Part shown: piece by piece, positions 33,194-36,145 of the stretch
Layout of the letters: each line of letters begins with the position of its first letter
Numbering within the stretch: position 1 is the stretch's first letter
Source: Bacillota bacterium
GTDB taxonomy: Bacteria; Sysuimicrobiota; Sysuimicrobiia; Sysuimicrobiales; Segetimicrobiaceae
Length of the DNA stretch: 36,145 bases
Assembly (NCBI GenBank): GCA_021324255.1
Contig: JAJPJL010000028.1
Span: forward strand, 1 to 36,145
Reading direction: 5' to 3'
Made by a program: the position numbers and the translations under genes
The notes under the pieces: model-generated
Database searches by the model: none
Told to the model about the DNA's origin: nothing
What the model saw: the letters and a program-made list of their open reading frames with translations, nothing else

Positions 33194-34153
33194 ATGCCGG
33201 CGCGGTCTTCCGATCTCCGCGAGGCGGCCGAGGCGGCACTGGCTTGCCTGGGTGTGGGACCCCACGACAGCGTGCTGGTGCTCTGCAATCGCGCACAGCG
33301 CACAGTCGCGGCCGCGCTCGCGGGTGCGGCAGAGCATCGCGCGGAGACTGTCCGCGTGCTCGAGTACGCTGACGCGACCCGCCACGGACAAGAGCCGCCC
33401 GATTCGGTCAGGGACGCGATGCGGAAGGCGACGGTGATCTTTGCCGCGACCAGCTTCTCGATCAGCCACACGCAGGCGCGCCTGGACGCGACCGCGCGCG
33501 GTGCGCGAATCGCGACCCTGCCCGCGATCAGCGAGGAACTTTTTCGCCGCGGGCTTCCGGTCGACTATGCGGAATTGAAGCGCACCGGCGAGCGGATCGC
33601 CGCGGCACTGACCACCGCCGCGACCTGCCGCGTGACCTCGCCTTCGGGCACCGATCTCGTGCTCACCCTCAAGGGGCGCCGTGCGATCGTGGATGACGGC
33701 AACCTGTACACGCCCGGGGCGTTCGGGAACCTGCCGGCCGGCGAAGTCTACATCGCCCCGATCGAGGCACGTGCCGAAGGCTCAATCGTCTTCGACGGCT
33801 CGCTGGCCGGCTACGGACTGCTGCCCGAACCGCTCCACATCACTGTCGCCGAGGGGCGGGTGACCGCCGCCACCGGCCGTGCCGCGGGCTGGCTCCTCGA
33901 GACGCTCGATGCGGGCGGGCCCGGCGGCCGGCAGATCGCGGAGCTCGGGATCGGCACCAATCCGCTGGCGAAGTTGAGTGGCAACACCCTCGAGGACGAA
34001 AAGGTCGCCGGCACGGCGCATCTCGCCTTTGGGACCAACGCATCGTTCGGAGGCCATACCGTCTCGACCGTCCATATCGATGGGATACTGCTGCATCCGA
34101 CCCTCGCGCTCGACACGCACTTGATCCTTCGCGACGGGAGCCTTGTTGTCTAA
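33194..34153 (+). CDS. aminopeptidase of the M29-like (leucyl aminopeptidase/NicX) family
   Basis: A 319-residue enzyme. The N-terminal half is a Rossmann-like domain. The C-terminal half has the metal-site motifs GNLPAGEVYIAP (Glu184), ELGIGTNP (Glu250), GTAHLAFG (His276), GGHTVSTVHIDG (His288, His294, Asp296). This matches the M29-like leucyl aminopeptidases; the same fold also includes 2,5-dihydroxypyridine dioxygenase NicX, so the reaction is not certain. ATG 33194 lies 4 nt after the EamA stop with no ribosome site, suggesting coupled translation, so peptide cleavage and amino-acid export may cooperate. Confidence 0.85.
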   Translation: MPARSSDLREAAEAALACLGVGPHDSVLVLCNRAQRTVAAALAGAAEHRAETVRVLEYADATRHGQEPPDSVRDAMRKATVIFAATSFSISHTQARLDATARGARIATLPAISEELFRRGLPVDYAELKRTGERIAAALTTAATCRVTSPSGTDLVLTLKGRRAIVDDGNLYTPGAFGNLPAGEVYIAPIEARAEGSIVFDGSLAGYGLLPEPLHITVAEGRVTAATGRAAGWLLETLDAGGPGGRQIAELGIGTNPLAKLSGNTLEDEKVAGTAHLAFGTNASFGGHTVSTVHIDGILLHPTLALDTHLILRDGSLVV

Positions 34154-34331
34154 TCAGGCCGATGCAGCCGGCGGCGTCGTGGGCCGGGACGACAAGCGAC
34201 CCGCTCGATCTGTTCAATCGACGCCGTTAGTTGTCAAGAGGGGATCCGAGGCATATCTTCTCGGATGGAGTGTTGGATGGGCCTGACGGGAGAACTGCTT
34301 CACCGATCCTATGACTCGAGGAGCGCGAACG

Positions 34332-35240
34332 TTGAAGATCGGACTGATGGTCTTCCTGGCAAACGACCGAGAAACCTATCGCAAGCGTCCCTATGACACG
34401 ATCCGTGCCGTCGCGCAGCAGGCGGAGACAGACGGTTTCGACAGCATCTGGCTCGCCGACCACCTCTTGTATCGCAACCCCGGCGAGCCGACCCGGGGCA
34501 TTTGGGAATGCTGGACCATGCTGGCGGCGCTGGCCGAAGCGACCCGGCGCGTGGAGATCGGCACAATGGTATTGTGCAACTCCTTCCGCAACCCGGCGAT
34601 CCTGGCGAAGATGGCGACGGCCGCCGACGAGGTGAGCCGCGGGCGCTTGATCCTGGGCATCGGCGCGGGATGGAACGAGCCGGAGTATCAGGCGTTCGGA
34701 TTGCCCTTCGATCATCGGGTGGACCGCTTCGAGGAAGCCCTGCAGATCCTCACGCCGCTGTTGCGTGAAGGGTATGTCGACTTCGCCGGACGCTATTATC
34801 AAGCCCGCAACTGTGAGAACGTCCCGCGCGGTCCGCGGCCGGAGGGGCCGCCGATACTCGTGGGCACCCGAGGTCCGCGCATGCTCAGATTGACCGCACG
34901 GTATGCTGACCTCTGGAACGTCGGCTACATGGGCAAGCCCGACACCATGGCCGAACCGCTCGCCAAAATCACAGCCGCGTGCCGCGAGGTCGGACGCGAC
35001 CCGGCGACGATCGGTATCACGGCGTTGATCGGCCTTTGGTTTCCCGATCTCCAGGCACAGAAGCCGAGCTTCTTCGACCATCCGCTCACCGGTACGGCGC
35101 AGGAGCTCGCGGCAGCCATGCGCGGCTATGCGCAACTCGGCGTGCAGCACATCATGTTTCAATGTGAACCGTACACTGCCGAAGCGCTGCTGCGGTTGAC
35201 CGAGGCGCTCCAACTCTATCGCGGCACGGAGCCGCAATAA
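34332..35240 (+). CDS. LLM-class (luciferase-like, probably F420-dependent) oxidoreductase
   Basis: A 302-residue TIM-barrel flavin/F420 oxidoreductase. Typical segments: KIGLMVFLAN, GFDSIWLADHLLYRN, LAALAEATRRVEIGTMV, GRLILGIGAGWNEPEYQAFG, and the late PPILVGTRGPRMLRLTARYADLWN. I prefer the TTG start at 34332 because GAGGAG lies 8 nt before it; the ATG at 34311 has no site and adds MTRGART. Cofactor choice (F420 versus FMN) cannot be decided by eye. It lies about 180 nt after the M29-like gene. Confidence 0.92.
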   Translation: MKIGLMVFLANDRETYRKRPYDTIRAVAQQAETDGFDSIWLADHLLYRNPGEPTRGIWECWTMLAALAEATRRVEIGTMVLCNSFRNPAILAKMATAADEVSRGRLILGIGAGWNEPEYQAFGLPFDHRVDRFEEALQILTPLLREGYVDFAGRYYQARNCENVPRGPRPEGPPILVGTRGPRMLRLTARYADLWNVGYMGKPDTMAEPLAKITAACREVGRDPATIGITALIGLWFPDLQAQKPSFFDHPLTGTAQELAAAMRGYAQLGVQHIMFQCEPYTAEALLRLTEALQLYRGTEPQ

Positions 35241-35377
35241 CGAACGTCCAATTGGCGGTGTGTGGGTCACATTTCAAGGCGACGTTTACGTTCAGTGCGC
35301 TAGAATCATTGGCCTCTGAGAACAGCGGTCAGGGATCGCCAGATCAAGACCGGATCTTCGGGACAGGAGGTATTGTT

Positions 35378-36043
35378 GTGAAACTTCTTCGGATTGACTC
35401 CAGCCCTATGGGCGAAGCCGCCATATCACGTCAACTCACCATGGAATTCGTTCAGTGTTGGCTCAACGCAAATCCTCACAGCACGGTCATGAAACGGGAC
35501 CTCACCACTACGACCATTCCGGTCATAGATGCAGCGTGGGTCGCCGCAAACTACACACCAAAGGAATCGCGCACACATCAACAAGATGAACTTCTCAAAC
35601 TCTCGACAGAGTTCATTGCGGAATTGCTGGATGCTGACGAATACGTTATGGGAATGCCGATGCACAATTGGGGTCCGCCTTCCAGTTTCAAGCTATGGGT
35701 GGACCAAATCGTCACCGCATCGTCGAGCCCGGAACGCCCCCTCGCTGGAGGACGCGCCACACTCATTGGGAAGCGCGCTACCTTCATCATCGCGGCTGGC
35801 GCAGTCTACGCTCCCGGTTCGGCAAATGCGTCCAAGAATTATCTGGTACCCTGGCTCCGTACCCTGTTTGGATCTCTTGGCATCAAGGACATGCAATTCG
35901 TCCTCGCCGACAACACCAGAGAGACGAATAAGGGGAAGATTGACCGAGCGGCGTTCCTTGCGCCACATATTGAGGCGATTCACGCGCTATTCGAAAAAGA
36001 GCTGGCTGAGCAGACGCGTCATCGGGATGGTGCAAGTGCCTAG
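35378..36043 (+). CDS. FMN-dependent NADH-azoreductase / flavodoxin-fold oxidoreductase
   Basis: A 221-residue AzoR-type quinone/azo reductase. KLLRIDSSPMGEAAISRQLT is the FMN phosphate loop; MPMHNWGPPSSFKLWVDQIV is the family signature (MPMYNFxxPxxLKxWID in relatives), and FIIAAGAVY the third loop. The start is GTG 35378, 7 nt after AGGAGG. The gene has clearly lower GC and a wider use of A/T-ending codons than its neighbours, suggesting recent transfer. It reduces quinones, azo dyes or nitro compounds with NADH. Confidence 0.92.
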   Translation: MKLLRIDSSPMGEAAISRQLTMEFVQCWLNANPHSTVMKRDLTTTTIPVIDAAWVAANYTPKESRTHQQDELLKLSTEFIAELLDADEYVMGMPMHNWGPPSSFKLWVDQIVTASSSPERPLAGGRATLIGKRATFIIAAGAVYAPGSANASKNYLVPWLRTLFGSLGIKDMQFVLADNTRETNKGKIDRAAFLAPHIEAIHALFEKELAEQTRHRDGASA

Positions 36044-36145
36044 TGCCGCTCCAACTTGATGGATCGGAATCGGTACAAAGGGCAGTTGATGCTGCCCGCC
36101 CGTCGATCGCGCCACGTGAGGTACCGGCTGATGCGGCGGCGCCGA
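36044..36145 (+). other. window end, possible start of another gene
   Basis: A frame opens at ATG 36059 (MDRNRYKGQLMLPARRS and on to the edge) and is rich in Arg. It may be a gene start, but there is no ribosome site and the family cannot be told from about 29 residues. Confidence 0.2.

Overview
The window is a GC-rich bacterial chromosome segment carrying metabolic and accessory genes. There are many GTG/TTG starts, Tat-type signal sequences on solute-binding proteins, an F420/LLM-type oxidoreductase, and several promoters whose -10 box lies only 6-11 nt from the start codon. This fits an uncultured soil or subsurface lineage such as Chloroflexota, Actinomycetota or a related Terrabacteria group. 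The sequence contains no marker gene that fixes the phylum. I saw no rRNA, tRNA, CRISPR array, phage or insertion sequence.

Layout. (1) 1-5443, minus strand: an operon with a small AtzG/GatC-like protein, an amidase-signature enzyme, a dipeptide-type ABC importer (two permeases and a Tat-exported binding protein), then a haloacid dehalogenase-like gene cut by the window edge. (2) 5739-9755: a secreted alpha/beta hydrolase, a deacylase of the aspartoacylase family with an SDR, and an ArsR-SRPBCC pair behind a near-consensus leaderless promoter. (3) 10019-21804, the most interesting block: two convergent operons meeting near 15570-15600. The plus-strand operon holds a spermidine/putrescine-type ABC importer and an aspartoacylase-family deacylase. 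The minus-strand operon holds an FCD-domain regulator, an M24 metallopeptidase and hydantoinase/oxoprolinase subunits A and B. Both operons start from almost identical promoters (TTGACA, 18-nt spacer, -10, then the same 20-bp palindrome). This argues for one regulon controlled by the regulator in the block. Between the first promoter and its operon lie traces of a collapsed second copy of the regulator-M24 unit. (4) 21945-28934: TetR with a divergent membrane protein and triple operators, AraC with a divergent LysE exporter that apparently starts at ATA, RraA-like and DinB-like genes, a second LysE-type exporter, a GNAT enzyme, and two frameshifted gene remnants (LuxR HTH; nitronate monooxygenase). 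(5) 29182-36145: a serine beta-lactamase-like hydrolase plus MerR operon behind a MerR-type long-spacer promoter, a leaderless AsnC regulator divergent from an EamA exporter, an M29-like aminopeptidase, an LLM oxidoreductase, and an azoreductase of visibly lower GC.

Working together: regions 1 and 3 each pair an importer with amide-bond hydrolases, so both look like scavenging systems for amide, N-acyl or cyclic-imide nitrogen compounds. The best candidate for an undescribed system is region 3: importer, deacylase, M24 enzyme and ATP-dependent HyuAB-type ring opening, under one FCD regulator whose winged helix is not the usual GntR type.
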